Shown here one piece after another: positions 1-10,112 of a stretch of 64,000 nt of DNA. A program made the translations under genes and the position numbers. The DNA lies in contig QXEO01001868.1 of assembly GCA_007115705.1 (NCBI GenBank), forward strand, positions 310,001 through 374,000, given 5' to 3'. This DNA is from Dactylis glomerata. Lineage: Eukaryota; Streptophyta; Magnoliopsida; Poales; Poaceae. The notes under the pieces are model-generated. The model was not told the origin of the DNA. It was given only the letters and a program-made list of their open reading frames with translations, and did no database searches. Numbering within the stretch: the first letter of the stretch is position 1; each line of letters opens with the position of its first letter.

Positions 1-588
1 GATTTTTTTTTGTTCACACTTGCTCTCATCCATGTCGACATGCTCATCAACCCTACAGATGTCTTGTCGACCTGGTCAACTTCACGACGAGGAGCTAGCC
101 GGATTCCCTGTCGTGCAGGTCGAGGCGGATCTACAGGACGCGATGGATTCAAGCTCACGCAGGATGAGCACAATGCTCGGGCAGGAGGCTAGCGGCCGAC
201 CATGCCACCGCCCTAGGAGACTGGCTCACTTGGGACGGCAAGCACGACCATTTCTTGTATTTCGTGTTTTTTCCGCTGCCCCTTTGCGATCTCGCCGAAG
301 GGGTCTTATATATATAGTCAATTTTAGGTCAAGACGAATTTGTAGACCTGAAGAAATAGTTAAAAGTGCCCACTAGGTGGAAGTGGTCCCACTATGCATC
401 CATGAAGTGGGGTCGCATAGTGCACCCCCTTTTCCTCCTCGTGAGGTATCACATTGACTTCTTCCGCTCATCCGATTATCCGTGAAGAAAAGAAATTATG
501 TACCAAAAAGATTGAACTTGTTTGACGTCTTAATGGTTTCTAAAACTTAAAAATACACAAATAGGCAGAGATTGTACCATCTCTGCCT
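1..588. other. no gene recognised
   Basis: Short open frames near the left edge show no family resemblance and overlap one another in different frames. A TA-rich stretch near 310-320 could be a promoter-like TATA element but nothing convincing follows it. I see no feature I can name here. Confidence 0.5.
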
Positions 589-1074
589 ATGTATGTGCTT
601 CTAATTCTGAGGCTCCTTTTTGCGTGTAGGCTATTCAGATCGGTGTTCCAGCAGAGGATCCTCAAGCGGAGGGGTCATCAAAAAGCGAGAGAAAGAAAGG
701 CCGGTGTTGGCCACTGGGACGATGACGGTGTACCAGAACACTTCTTCAAGGTGCTCTTCCAGCCCACAATGGGCATGTTGGCTATCCTTGTGGCATTCAT
801 GCCTTAGTTCGGGAAGATCCTAGGGAAGCTTGCCCTTAGGACCTACAATGAATGTAACTGGGACATCACCACTAGGATATTCGATGGAGAAGCCGTCCTG
901 GATCAGGGCTGACCAGATTTTGCCATTGCCCATGATATCAGGGTTGGCCACATGTTGACATTCGAGAAGATCAATACGATAGAGTACCACGTGGCCATAT
1001 TCGACTATAGCTGCTATGAGATGGCGACAAAGTGCCTTGATCCACATAGATGCCTTTCGGAGGATCGTCGATGA
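589..1074 (+). pseudogene. B3 DNA-binding domain gene fragment (REM-like), decayed
   Basis: Reading one frame through two stop codons gives a recognisable plant B3 domain. It opens with EHFFKVL, followed by an AILVAFMP strand like the usual IP-x-x-F, then CNWDITTRIFDGEAVLDQG, PDFAIAHDIRVGHMLTFEKI and EYHVAIFDYS, in the order expected for REM-type B3 proteins. In-frame stops are TAG at 805-807 and TGA at 910-912; the second replaces the Trp of the usual G-W pair, so a single TGG to TGA change explains it. No second B3 domain, start exon or promoter was found. A live gene would encode a nuclear DNA-binding protein; this copy cannot make an intact domain. The family call comes from motif recognition and is fairly secure at domain level; the subfamily is inferred. 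Confidence 0.75.
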
Positions 1075-1122
1075 CATTGAAGAAGAGTGATTGCCGCAGG
1101 TTGTCTTGATAGGTTATGTGGT

Positions 1123-2023
1123 TGCGAAGTCATGGTGAACTACGGCGCAGTGTCTTCTGTGTGAAACTATGTCGTCTATCTATGTTTTTCTACAATGTAC
1201 GCCCGTAGGCATACATTACTTGTATTTATAAACATAACAATACCTAGTTGGTATAGATACAAGCAACACAATACAAGGAGTACACGAACGGTTGCACTGC
1301 TGCAAACTACCCCCACATCAACTATCAAGCACACACGCCCTTCGCAGTCGTCGGAGAAGAAGAAGAGCACTAGTAGTCGGTCCACTCTTTAGCGCTGAAG
1401 AAACCTCTAGCCAGGAGACGTTAACGAGCCGCGATAGCCACCAGCCCCGTAAGACTGGATCTAGCCCGATAAAGAACATCGGCCGGAGGAGCCCTTCGAG
1501 CCTCTTTAACGCAGGACCCGGGGCCAGTGCCACACCGCCCTTTAGGCGGTCGGATCCTCCACCGTCTTTCACAAACCTATAGCAGTCAAGATCACCACGC
1601 TCCAAGAGCAACATATCCCTGACGCCATGCCACGACACAACGCCAGATCGAAGCCACTCCAACAGCTTGGACTCGACAAGCCTCTCACCATTGGCGTCAG
1701 CAACACCTCCAAGCTCGAGCAGGGACATGGGCTGGAAGACCATTATTCCTAGAAGCACTATTAGCATCTGTCCCATCATAACGCAAAGAGAGGAACCTCA
1801 AAAACCTTAAACGAAAACACACACAAACGAGAATCAGACCTCCCGTCCCCCTCGCGATGCCACAACGGCGATCGGAGGGGAAGGGGAGTGTAGGAATCGC
1901 CGATCGCTGGAACCGCCTCGTGCGAGGTTAGGAGAGAGACAAGCAAATAAAACTCTGTTTGCGAAGTCATGGTGAAGAATGACGCCGTTGTGTGAAACTA
2001 TATATGTCGTCTATCTATGTTCT
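1123..2023. repeat. imperfect ~65-bp direct repeats flanking a ~770-bp insertion
   Basis: The sequence starting gcgaagtcatggtga and ending gtcgtctatctatgtt occurs at about 1123-1187 and again at about 1960-2023, with small differences. The segment between is GC-richer than its surroundings and reads like an untranslated or pack-type sequence. Its open frames (for example 1318-1779 on the minus strand) match nothing I recognise. Either an insertion occurred inside a local duplication, or the repeats are degraded ends of an unrecognised element. Confidence 0.5.
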
Positions 2024-2476
2024 TGGTCAAGTACTTTTGCTAAATACCGTACTACTTTGTTGTGCATTGCTGGTTGTGTGTGATCGGTCTGATAACCTCA
2101 CCACTTGTAGAAAGAGTTAGGCAGGCTGCATGCGCTAGCTACTCCGAAGAAGCTGGTTAAGACGCGGAATTAGCATACCTAACTGGTGACTAACCGAATA
2201 GTTTTTTAACTAGCAGAATATATGACGAATGGCAATCCATGGAGTGCGTGTGGACGTACTTAGCTTTCTGTCTCATGATCGGATATGTACGGCCACTGCA
2301 CGCTGGAGATTCGATCAAGCCTGGTCGAGTCAAGTCTTTGCATGCGTGATCCGAACCGAAAGGCGTAGAGAAACTCCCTCCTTTTGCAAGCCGGACTAGC
2401 CGGTCATCGGTCAGCAACCATGGATCGCGTCTCGATCGAACACTTGGACTATTACAGGTGCATGCACGACTGCACG
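2024..2476. other. intergenic, nothing recognised
   Basis: No coding, RNA or transposon signature was seen in this stretch. A minus-strand open frame at 2190-2417 has no recognisable motif. Confidence 0.4.
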
Positions 2477-2478
2477 TA

Positions 2479-2694
2479 CTCTCTCCGTTTCATATTTATT
2501 GACCTAATTTTATCTAAATTTATATATATCTAGCTTAAAATATATTTAGATATATATGAATCTTGTACCATATTACTTTTCGCTAGTATGAATGTATTTA
2601 GACACTATAATATATCTACATCTATATTAATGAAAAATAATATAAATCAAAGAAAGTAGATAATATTAAGCCAAAAATTATGGAACAGAGAAAA
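2479..2694. mobile_element. Stowaway MITE
   Basis: Terminal inverted repeats CTCTCTCCGTTTC on the left and the diverged complement ending GGAACAGAGAAAA on the right enclose 216 AT-rich bases with self-complementary arms. TA dinucleotides flank it at 2477-2478 and 2695-2696, the expected Tc1/mariner target duplication. Confidence 0.8.
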
Positions 2695-2696
2695 TA

Positions 2697-3359
2697 CATT
2701 GTAAGTTCATATTGGCCTTAAGCCGGAGATAACACCAGTGACCGGATAAGGAGAAAACCTACGAGGAAAAGCACGTGTCATGCACCTACACTCGATCGGG
2801 TCTTGACTTGTTGCAGTCAAGGCGGTCTGAATCACCAGACCAGCGCTAGGTGACTGGCTAGCTCCCCTCTGAGTGACACTATCACGCACGTGCGTTCTAA
2901 ACGTCCACGGCTCTCGCCCACGGAACGGTAGACACGTGGCAGCTGACTCACACGGCCGGTCTGCCAGGACTCGGCCGACGAACGCTGGTTTTTATTATTT
3001 TGATGTAAACCGTTAGACGGCCGTTCCTCCGTGACACTGTACACAAGTCAATGTTTTCTTAGCAGCACCTTTAGCCGCCACAGACAGAACGTGCCTTGAA
3101 GCGTCAGCTCTTAGGAAAAACTAGTTTACGGTTTGTCAAATCCACACTCCAGAGAAGATTAACACCGCGGAAGTAAGTGTTTTTTTTTCCTTTTTTGAGA
3201 GAAGAAGTTTCTCTAGTGTAGCTATTGGAAATTGGCTTGTAAGAAAAATTGTATTGGTTTCTCCCCAGAAAAACTCACAATATATTGTGGACTGAAGGAT
3301 ATTTGTAGTTACGTTCGTACTAGGGTAAAACGTTGAGGCACAAGTCATATAAAATTGTA
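2697..3359. other. intergenic, nothing recognised
   Basis: Overlapping minus-strand frames at 2707-3044 and 3136-3348 have no family motif. No RNA gene or transposon end was identified. Confidence 0.4.
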
Positions 3360-3500
3360 TAAGGTGTCAAATGGAATCCCACCTAATTCCCACTTATATA
3401 TAGTTCATTTTGTCTAAGTTAGTATAAGTTTTTATCTCAAAATTTACAATATAAAATCTAAAATAAGTGGGATTTAGACGAGATCCCATTTGGTACCTTA
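3360..3500. mobile_element. hAT-type MITE with perfect 8-bp target duplication
   Basis: A 141-bp element starts TAAGGTGTCAAATGGAATCC and ends with the near-perfect complement (GATCCCATTTGGTACCTTA). The 8-bp direct repeat aaattgta lies on both sides (3352-3359 and 3501-3508). An 8-bp duplication with short inverted ends is the hAT hallmark. Confidence 0.8.
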
Positions 3501-3508
3501 AAATTGTA

Positions 3509-4062
3509 GTTTTACTTGGAATGTATACTCCAAGAAAATTGCTCTCTTTTATGATACCTTGCCGATCTTTCTGTCACGCTTTGAAAAGGCTAGCTTGCTA
3601 CTAGTCCCCGTATAGCACGGCGCATGTGCATAGTAGCGACTGCTAACGACTAACTTGGTTTAACGGCTAGTGCATGTGAAGGTTTTCCTATTTTATTTGC
3701 TGCGGCGTTCTCAATACGTATGAAGATGCAGGCAAAGTCAATCTTCCTTTTATTTATTCATGGCTGCTACTCACGGTATTATTGAGCGTAACATGCATGA
3801 TGTGTAAGCCTCCCTGATTTTTGGATTCAAACCAGCAGGTGGAGATGTGTTGCACGGATGACACGGGTACTAGTGACGATGGTTGATATGAACCATGAGA
3901 TTGTTTTATTCCATGCCTGAAATAAACTTTATTTGGACTGCCAACAAATTAACTATGTCTAGCTCTACTAATAAAATGTTGGTTGATATAGTCAGTAACC
4001 AGTACTAAAACAACACTTGGACGTTCCATTCACATTTACGTACAATAATTTGTAATTTTGTA
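3509..4062. other. intergenic, nothing recognised
   Basis: AT-rich sequence with no open frame, transposon end or RNA signature that I can support. Confidence 0.4.
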
Positions 4063-4297
4063 CTTCCTATGTATTTTTTTACTTAATGTTCTGAGTTTCG
4101 TTAAAGTTTCAAGTTTAACAAGAAAATAGTAAAAAAACCCCACAATACAGGATGTATATTATGCATACTATATGACAGTTTTGACACTACAGATTTCACA
4201 TTGAATGTTGATTTTTTTGTTAGTATATATTTAGTTAAACTTTACCAACTTTGATATTGACTAAATCCAAAACACAAAGTAATTGTGAGCAGAGGGG
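4063..4297. mobile_element. degenerate Stowaway MITE
   Basis: The left end resembles CTTCCTATGT and the right end GCAGAGGGG, both followed or preceded by TA. The interior carries the usual stretch (taaactttaccaactttgat) of the long Stowaway families of grasses. The ends are mutated, so the family assignment rests on the internal sequence. Confidence 0.55.
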
Positions 4298-4925
4298 TAG
4301 TACTAGTACACTCCTGGATGTAACATGATCATAGAGCAACATGGCCATACATAACGAATCTTGTCATGATCATCTGTCCCATGCATGACGCTCACACTGA
4401 TGCGTTGTTCCCAAATCCTTCTAGACCGGATCCTTAATTAACTAGGCGCGAGAGTACGCAAGAAGCATGAACAAACGTACATCTTGAGAATAACAGCGGA
4501 GTTCATTCTAGGAAGCGCCACAGTTCCGCGAAAGCTCAAGGCACCCTTGATTTCCTACCACGTCCGATGTAGACGGCATGTATATTGAGAGGAGAGTACC
4601 GATTACGACTTGCCGTACGCGGTACGCACTACCAGAAATTGACCGGGGGGATGATTTCATTGTGGCCTCGTCCCTCGTACCGTCGTACGTAATGGTTCTA
4701 AGGTCTGGTCCCTGGTGTGTTCCTTGCAAAAAGTGGGAGCAAACATGCATGTATGGGCAGAGGAAAATGGCCTCCATCTGACTTTGAGAACCTTGTTCGC
4801 AAGGAAAAAGTTGGCATCTCACCCATACGTAGCAGGGTGCCTCCTGCTTAGACAAAAATCCTAGCATGCATGGCCCCTATACATGTTGATGGTATATAAT
4901 ATAAGACCCATACATAGAGTGAAGA

Positions 4926-5315
4926 TTTGGTGCACATGGGCACCAGTGATCCCGTTTTTTAAAATATTCGAAAACCATATTTCTGAGTGTTAAAAAATCT
5001 GAAAACAAAAATCTGGATGTAGCCAACTATTTATCCCGCAAATGTGAAAAAATCATCTTCAAATACATTGTATTTTGGGCTACACAAAAAAGGTAAAAGT
5101 CTAGATCTGAGTACGTATATTTTCAAGTCTCTAGATTTTCTCAGATTTGTTATTTTTGTGTAGCCCACAATACAAAGTATTACATAATACAATTTTGCAT
5201 AGTTATAGGTTACATCTTTCTCTATGTGTAGACTTATTTTTCATAATTTTTTAAACTTAAAATATGATTTTAATTTTTTTAAATGACCGAGATCACTAAA
5301 GCCTGGGAGCCAAAA
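4926..5315. mobile_element. MITE with GTGCACATGGGCACCAGTGATC-type ends
   Basis: The left end (tttggtgcacatgggcacca followed by gtgatccc) is matched in inverse orientation by the right end (agatcactaaagcctgggag followed by ccaaaa). The AT-rich interior folds back, with an inverted pair of tttgtgtagcccacaatac-type arms near its middle. Two elements at about 8.7-9.0 kb and 14.06-14.28 kb share similar ends. I could not fix the target duplication. Confidence 0.65.
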
Positions 5316-6574
5316 GAACTTTCCGCCATATTTGGTAGGAAACTGAACGTGAACTAGAAGATGTAGTATGTGGGGGGCAATAATCCTACTTTGTGGGAGG
5401 GTTATATGTTTCACATGCATCATGCATTCATGCAAGGCTTTCTAAAATATAGTCGTTTATGTTTGATCCCACCAAATCCTGGCTCCTTTTCCTAGCATAT
5501 ATTTCCTTAGTTTTATAGGAAAATGGCGGCCTTCAAAAAAAACTTAACTTGTCTTTGTTGAGATTGTGTAGGTCCTAAAGTCGGACTACAATTTATGTTT
5601 GGTATACCTAACACTTTTTTAAAAATATGGTTAAAATCTCCGACCTCTGCATCGAAAAGATGTATATGCCCGTTATTTATATTTTATTGAACATACGTAT
5701 AGCAAGACCATATATAAAATAAACCAAAGCCACCACACAACACCCAAAACTCAGACAATGAGGGGAGATCGTGACATCATGGTAACACCTTAGCTCTCTA
5801 AGCTTATTTGACAAGACATTTATTTGCACAATAATAATTTTTTTGCGATAATAAATCGCATCTGATGAAATTGGTCCTCAACTGAATATCTCTTCCATTC
5901 CACCTAAAAAATGAAGGCAGCACTTGCCATGGGTTTTGATGCCACAAATCAATCAGGACAAAAGGAATTTCATGTCATTTCGACAAGCAGTTTCATGTAC
6001 TGGGACCTGTCCTTTTTTCCATATTTCCTTCCAGATAACACGGCACAGCAACAAAGATGGGTAAAGACACACACCTATAGCCAGCAGTACTCTCCTGCAT
6101 GTGTATATACTTGTATGGCTGCAGATCGATTTCCTCTGGAACCCTCTCATGTCGTGTCAAATATTTCGTATGACATTTGTGTTGATCGTTAATACCCGAC
6201 AAGCCATACAGACCCATATGCATGACCCCATCTGATCTGAATAAGAGAGTGGCGTGTAGACTGTAGACAATTACAATTGATTAGTTTGTCGAAGTCGTTG
6301 GAGATTAGAGGTTTGTATCCGTGCAATGCTTTACGAATTAGGATCAACGTTCAGAGAGAGGACACTACTTGTGAGATGAACTGTATTTCAAGGCACCTCA
6401 AGGTTCAAAAACCATCACGAAGTCTAAATCTGTTCTCTTTGGGGAGACGGAGAGTACATGCCACACGTTTAGACCTTGTTTATTTCTCTTGTATTTTCAT
6501 CTTCAACAGGTTTGGAAAAGAGAGAGGATATTGGTGTTCACCCAATCCCTTCAAATACTCTTCCCTAAAAATAT
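5316..6574. other. intergenic; partial Tourist-like end near 6.47-6.57 kb
   Basis: Open frames at 5911-6223 (both strands) and 6277-6576 have no recognisable motif and overlap each other. From about 6475 the sequence resembles one end of a common grass MITE (gaccttgtttatttctcttg followed by a fold-back remnant), but the partner end is missing. Confidence 0.35.
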
Positions 6575-7560
6575 AATAAGAGCAACATTGCCAGATTTCA
6601 GATAACAGCCCGGTCTAATAATAACCGCCACTTTCCGATTTTAGGCAAAAAAAATGATGAAACCAGATCCTGGAAATGTGCCCGCCCCATAAAAAATTTC
6701 ACGGTGCTGGATTTTGGCCCCTCGACGCGCGATATGTGCAGTTTTGGGCGTATTAAATCCAACACCCCCGATCGCTAGGGATCAGTTGGCGCCGCTAACA
6801 TTTTACATCATTCCAAGCACGCGTTCTGCCTTGCTCCCCGCCTCTACTGCCTGTTGCTACATTCCAGCTCCCTAGATCTCCAGCGTTCCCAGCCGTTCCG
6901 GTCGTGTTGCACCGAGGGAATGATTTCCCTCTCTCTGCCGCTCCTTTACTCCCTCTTGGATTGCCGTGGAAAAGCTTCCCCGTTCCGGTCATTGCCCCTA
7001 CCGCCTGTCACCATCACGACCGCCTCATCCACCATCGGATCGAAGGTATTATTCTGCAAATATGCCGACTTTTTTTGTAGATTCGGCGGAGGTTTTTAGA
7101 ACATGTAGTTCTTAATTGTAGATGAGATAGGACTCAGCTCATTTTTTTTACTTCGTTTGTACTTCTCATTGGATGATTTCGACATTGAGGACTATATTAT
7201 CAACGATGATATCCACAATATCCTCTTGTTGGCCGCCCTGGAGAAATATGAGAAGGGCAACAAACAGAAGCGATAAAGCTCGATGATTGGTCGGCTATGC
7301 ATTTCGCGCAATCGAGCTCTAGGGAATGTCATGCTCATGAAAAACTATTTCGCCGAGGTTTGCACATACCTAGCCCATCTATTTCATATGCGCTATCGAA
7401 TGGGTAGAGAGATTTTGTCCTAATTGTTTAGGCATGCGATGCAAAATCTCGATATTTCACTCGGCGAAGAAATGATGTCCATCTCCTAGGATTTAGCCCA
7501 TATAAAAAAAATCCACTGCCTAGGATTTATAATAATTCGCTCCTATTCTCAAGCACACTA
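6575..7560 (+). mobile_element. remnant of a PIF/Harbinger transposon (5' part)
   Basis: A TAA followed by GAGCAACATTGCCAGATTTC resembles the left end of grass PIF/Harbinger elements. It is followed by a GC-rich leader, an intron-like break near 7047 and the start of a transposase frame (7169-7423). The catalytic part of the transposase and the right terminal repeat are absent, so this is a truncated copy. The right boundary is approximate. Confidence 0.55.
7169..7423 (+). pseudogene. Harbinger (HARBI1-like) transposase N-terminal fragment
   Basis: One frame reads through an internal TAA (7274-7276). After the stop it gives IGRLCISRNRALGNVMLMKN followed by YFAEVCTYLAHLFHMRYRMG. This is the conserved block that precedes the DDE nuclease in grass Harbinger transposases, normally R-x-x-I-x-R-R, then YFA-x-x-P-x-Y, then F-R-R-R-Y-R-M. 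Before the stop lies an acidic segment (DDFDIEDYIINDD). A second stop falls at 7421-7423. The DDE nuclease domain is missing. Non-functional relic. Confidence 0.7.
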
Positions 7561-7792
7561 GAAGTAAGCAATGCCTTTGAAGAAGATAAAAAAATACGCC
7601 TTGAGGGTTTACAGCCCACCAAGCAGTTTTAATAGAAGAATTTCGTGTGTACAATAAGAGAGCAAGCACTAGTACTCAAACTCAAAACCTCACGAGTAGG
7701 ATAGGTATCACCACCTCCCAATCATACGGGCTATGCCTAGTTCACTTCGAAGAAGATATCCATCCACAGTCATCCCACTTCTCAATTCCGCC

Positions 7793-7801
7793 CTATATAT
7801 C
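7793..7801 (+). promoter_or_regulatory. TATA-box candidate (ctatatat)
   Basis: A clean TATA element about 210 bases upstream of the ATG of the candidate secreted-peptide exon at 8006, in a region richer in GC than its AT-rich flanks. It is the only promoter-like signal nearby; assignment is inference. Confidence 0.3.
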
Positions 7802-8005
7802 TCCTGCATTTAGAGATATCTTGCATTTATCCTCTCCCGCAGTCCCTCCGTCACGGCCGGAAAGCTGGCCACGCAAACCATGCATGCTCGAAACAGACAG
7901 TAGCCTATAGCCACTGCCACTGCAGCCATCCAAGTGTCGCCGGGAGCAAGTGTCGATCCTTCAGGCTGCCTGACTGCCTCTTGTTCGCCTGTGCGCGCAC
8001 GAGTG

Positions 8006-8144
8006 ATGACTGATCAGGCGCCGCACGCATCCAACCGAGGAATCGTTTGCTTGCTCCTTATCACCAGCTTCTGCTCGTCGTGTTTCGCGGAGGGTTCACC
8101 GCGCGCTAGACAAATCATGTCGGGTGATAAAAATTCATGCCGTG
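8006..8144 (+). CDS. candidate first exon of a secreted peptide (partial, unproven)
   Basis: From ATG 8006 the frame encodes a short polar start, a hydrophobic signal-like core (GIVCLLLITSFCSSCFA) with a plausible cleavage after FA, then EGSPRARQIMSGDKNSCRG, and runs into a strong donor (g|gtaagt) at 8145. An in-frame ATG at 7934 would extend it by 24 residues. This shape, a signal peptide then a basic linker and a Cys just before an intron, is common in plant secreted peptide precursors. I could not find a convincing second exon before 9.3 kb; local repeats at 8.4-9.1 kb may have disrupted it. I do not assign a family. It could be a gene fragment or chance. Confidence 0.3.
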
Positions 8145-8496
8145 GTAAGTAAATTAAGCTAGCACAGAAATTGTCAACGATATTCAGTTGGTGTTTATCC
8201 GGTGGAGGTTAGACAGTAACACTAGCTAGATAGTATCTTCGGGCAGTAACGAATGGAAAGAAAAAGGCTATCAATCGAGTGGACCGAATCGACTGCTCTT
8301 AAGCTTGGACAGTACGCTCACTCGAGCCCTCAACTATCAAATCAACTGTTTCGGTGTCTGATCCCTAGGCTTTTTTCCTAGGAAAACAGTTGGTGATCGA
8401 TCAACATATTGCGAGTTTTATCTGGTAAAAAGTGCACCCATGAGGGAGCAAAGGGAAGAAAAGGGATAAAGCTAAAAACAAAATATCTTCAGCCCA

Positions 8497-9115
8497 CCAT
8501 AAGTTTGTCCTTTTGCTCTATGGAAAACCAGAGACATCTCCTCTCTTTAACTGTGATTTAGTTTAAATCACGATTCGATGGTAAATTTGACACATGCTAC
8601 TTAATTAGTTGTTAATTACTTCTTTAACTTCCGCGGCAGAATCACCGTCTGCTACAAAAGTAGGTCGCTCATGCTTGTTCAAAGGAAAACAGTTGGTGAT
8701 CTATGGATGTGGTGTTTTGGGTCTTTGCGTAAAACCAATCACGTGTACATCTGAAAAATCTAAGTTCACTCGTAAAGTTTGGCAAAAAAAACAATATAAT
8801 TGTATGGCATGTGTAGAAAAAGCACAAAAAAGATCTTGCTAATAGTCATATTAGAGCTTTTTTCCCAAAACTTTCTGTGTGGACATCAATGTGCATATGT
8901 ACACGCTAAATTTTATTTTCAGAATTTTTTGGACATCTTAAAAATGTATTTTTACACAATAGGTTCATATACACCTAGGAGCCAAGTGGATTTCTGCTAT
9001 CTAGCGGTTTCTTTCCATCTCACCATAAGCTTTTCCTTTTGCTCTATGGAAAATCAGGCACTTCTCTTCCTTAAAAATATGATTTGGTTAAATCACAATT
9101 TGTTGGCAAGTCCGA
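8497..9115. repeat. two ~100-bp imperfect direct repeats ~520 bp apart
   Basis: The stretch ccataagtttgtccttttgc (8503 onward), followed by tctatggaaaaccag and a wtttaaatcac block, recurs at about 9022-9115 with about one mismatch in five. A shorter repeat, ggaaaacagttggtgatc, occurs at about 8381 and 8684. The spacer contains a MITE-like segment. Confidence 0.55.
8715..8996. mobile_element. MITE-like segment related to the 4.9-kb element
   Basis: The right part (cagaattttttggacatctt, then ggttcatatacacctaggag and ccaagtgg) matches the subterminal and terminal sequence of the MITE class seen at 4.93-5.32 kb and 14.06-14.28 kb. The left end is not clear. Confidence 0.4.
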
Positions 9116-9949
9116 GTTTAAGGACTGAAATTGTTCATTTTGAAGTTCTTGAACCAAAACTAAATTCAAGGCCCGAAATTTTGTTGATATGGATGCACTT
9201 GATTTCTTTGATGAGACATAATAAAGAACTTTGTAGATTAGGTTACAATCAACATGATCCTGTGGTCGCTGCACAACTAGAATTAGTTTAGATTAATAGT
9301 CTCCATCAAAAATTAAATTAAAATCAGGAGCAACTACTGATTGGATTGGTAGAATGGTATTTGTACCGCTAACCAAGTGGAGATAAAATGCTTGGTTAAT
9401 CGTTACGCGTATATTGCCGATTCGCAATGTTCGTTCAACCGGAGAACATTCTTATCAAAGTAATGACCTCGAACTTTGACCACTCATATCTAGTCTTAGT
9501 GGGCATGTATATACAAAAGGGGGTAAAATAAAAAGGAAACAAACATGTGGTGGGATAAGAAGAAATCTATTGGCATGATAAAAGCATGTTTTTAATCAAT
9601 TTACTTTTTTTTTGAAAAATAAAAAAGAATACGATAAAGGTCCGATGGACGGATAAGCATATGCTATATATGATCAATAACTTCCATAAATATGCACCCA
9701 AAATAAGATCTTCATGATAAACCACGCAGGTAAATAAGACAAAAAAAAAGAAATAATAAAATAAAAGGAGGCCAACGTGCGGCACGAGACTAATCTAATC
9801 GCACAGAAGGTGAAGAGGGGCATGTTGACTGCTGAGATCGACGTCTCTGCCGCACTGCCCTCGTGTCCCCGTCACGCGCCCCTGTGGCGATGCGGGGGAC
9901 GGCCTCCTCGCTTCTTACAATTACGGATTTGCCCCTCGAGCGGCAGCGC
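9116..9949. other. upstream region of the NPF gene, nothing specific
   Basis: AT-rich to about 9.77 kb, then increasingly GC-rich toward the promoter. No gene or transposon end recognised. Confidence 0.4.
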
Positions 9950-9959
9950 TTTTAAATAC
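9950..9959 (+). promoter_or_regulatory. TATA box of the NPF4-type transporter gene
   Basis: The motif ttttaaatac sits at the edge of a GC-rich block about 155 bases upstream of the start codon at 10113. A pyrimidine-rich stretch suitable for initiation (cccctttcctctcgctac) follows about 25 bases later. This predicts a 5' leader of about 130 bases. Confidence 0.55.
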
Positions 9960-10112
9960 AGACCATCTCGCCCCCTTTCCTCTCGCTACAGCCAGGCGCA
10001 GGCGCTCCCCGGAGTTCAGTCAGTCACCTCTCTCCTCATCTGTTCTGTTTCATACGGCAAATTCAGAGCTCAGACACCTAGGCAGGAACGTTGCGGCGTG
10101 GTTGCTAACGCG

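Noticed and set aside
4508..4867. 119-aa minus-strand frame
   Set aside because: No motif, no promoter and a random-looking composition.
5911..6223. Open frames of 93 and 76 aa on opposite strands
   Set aside because: No motif; mutual overlap indicates chance.
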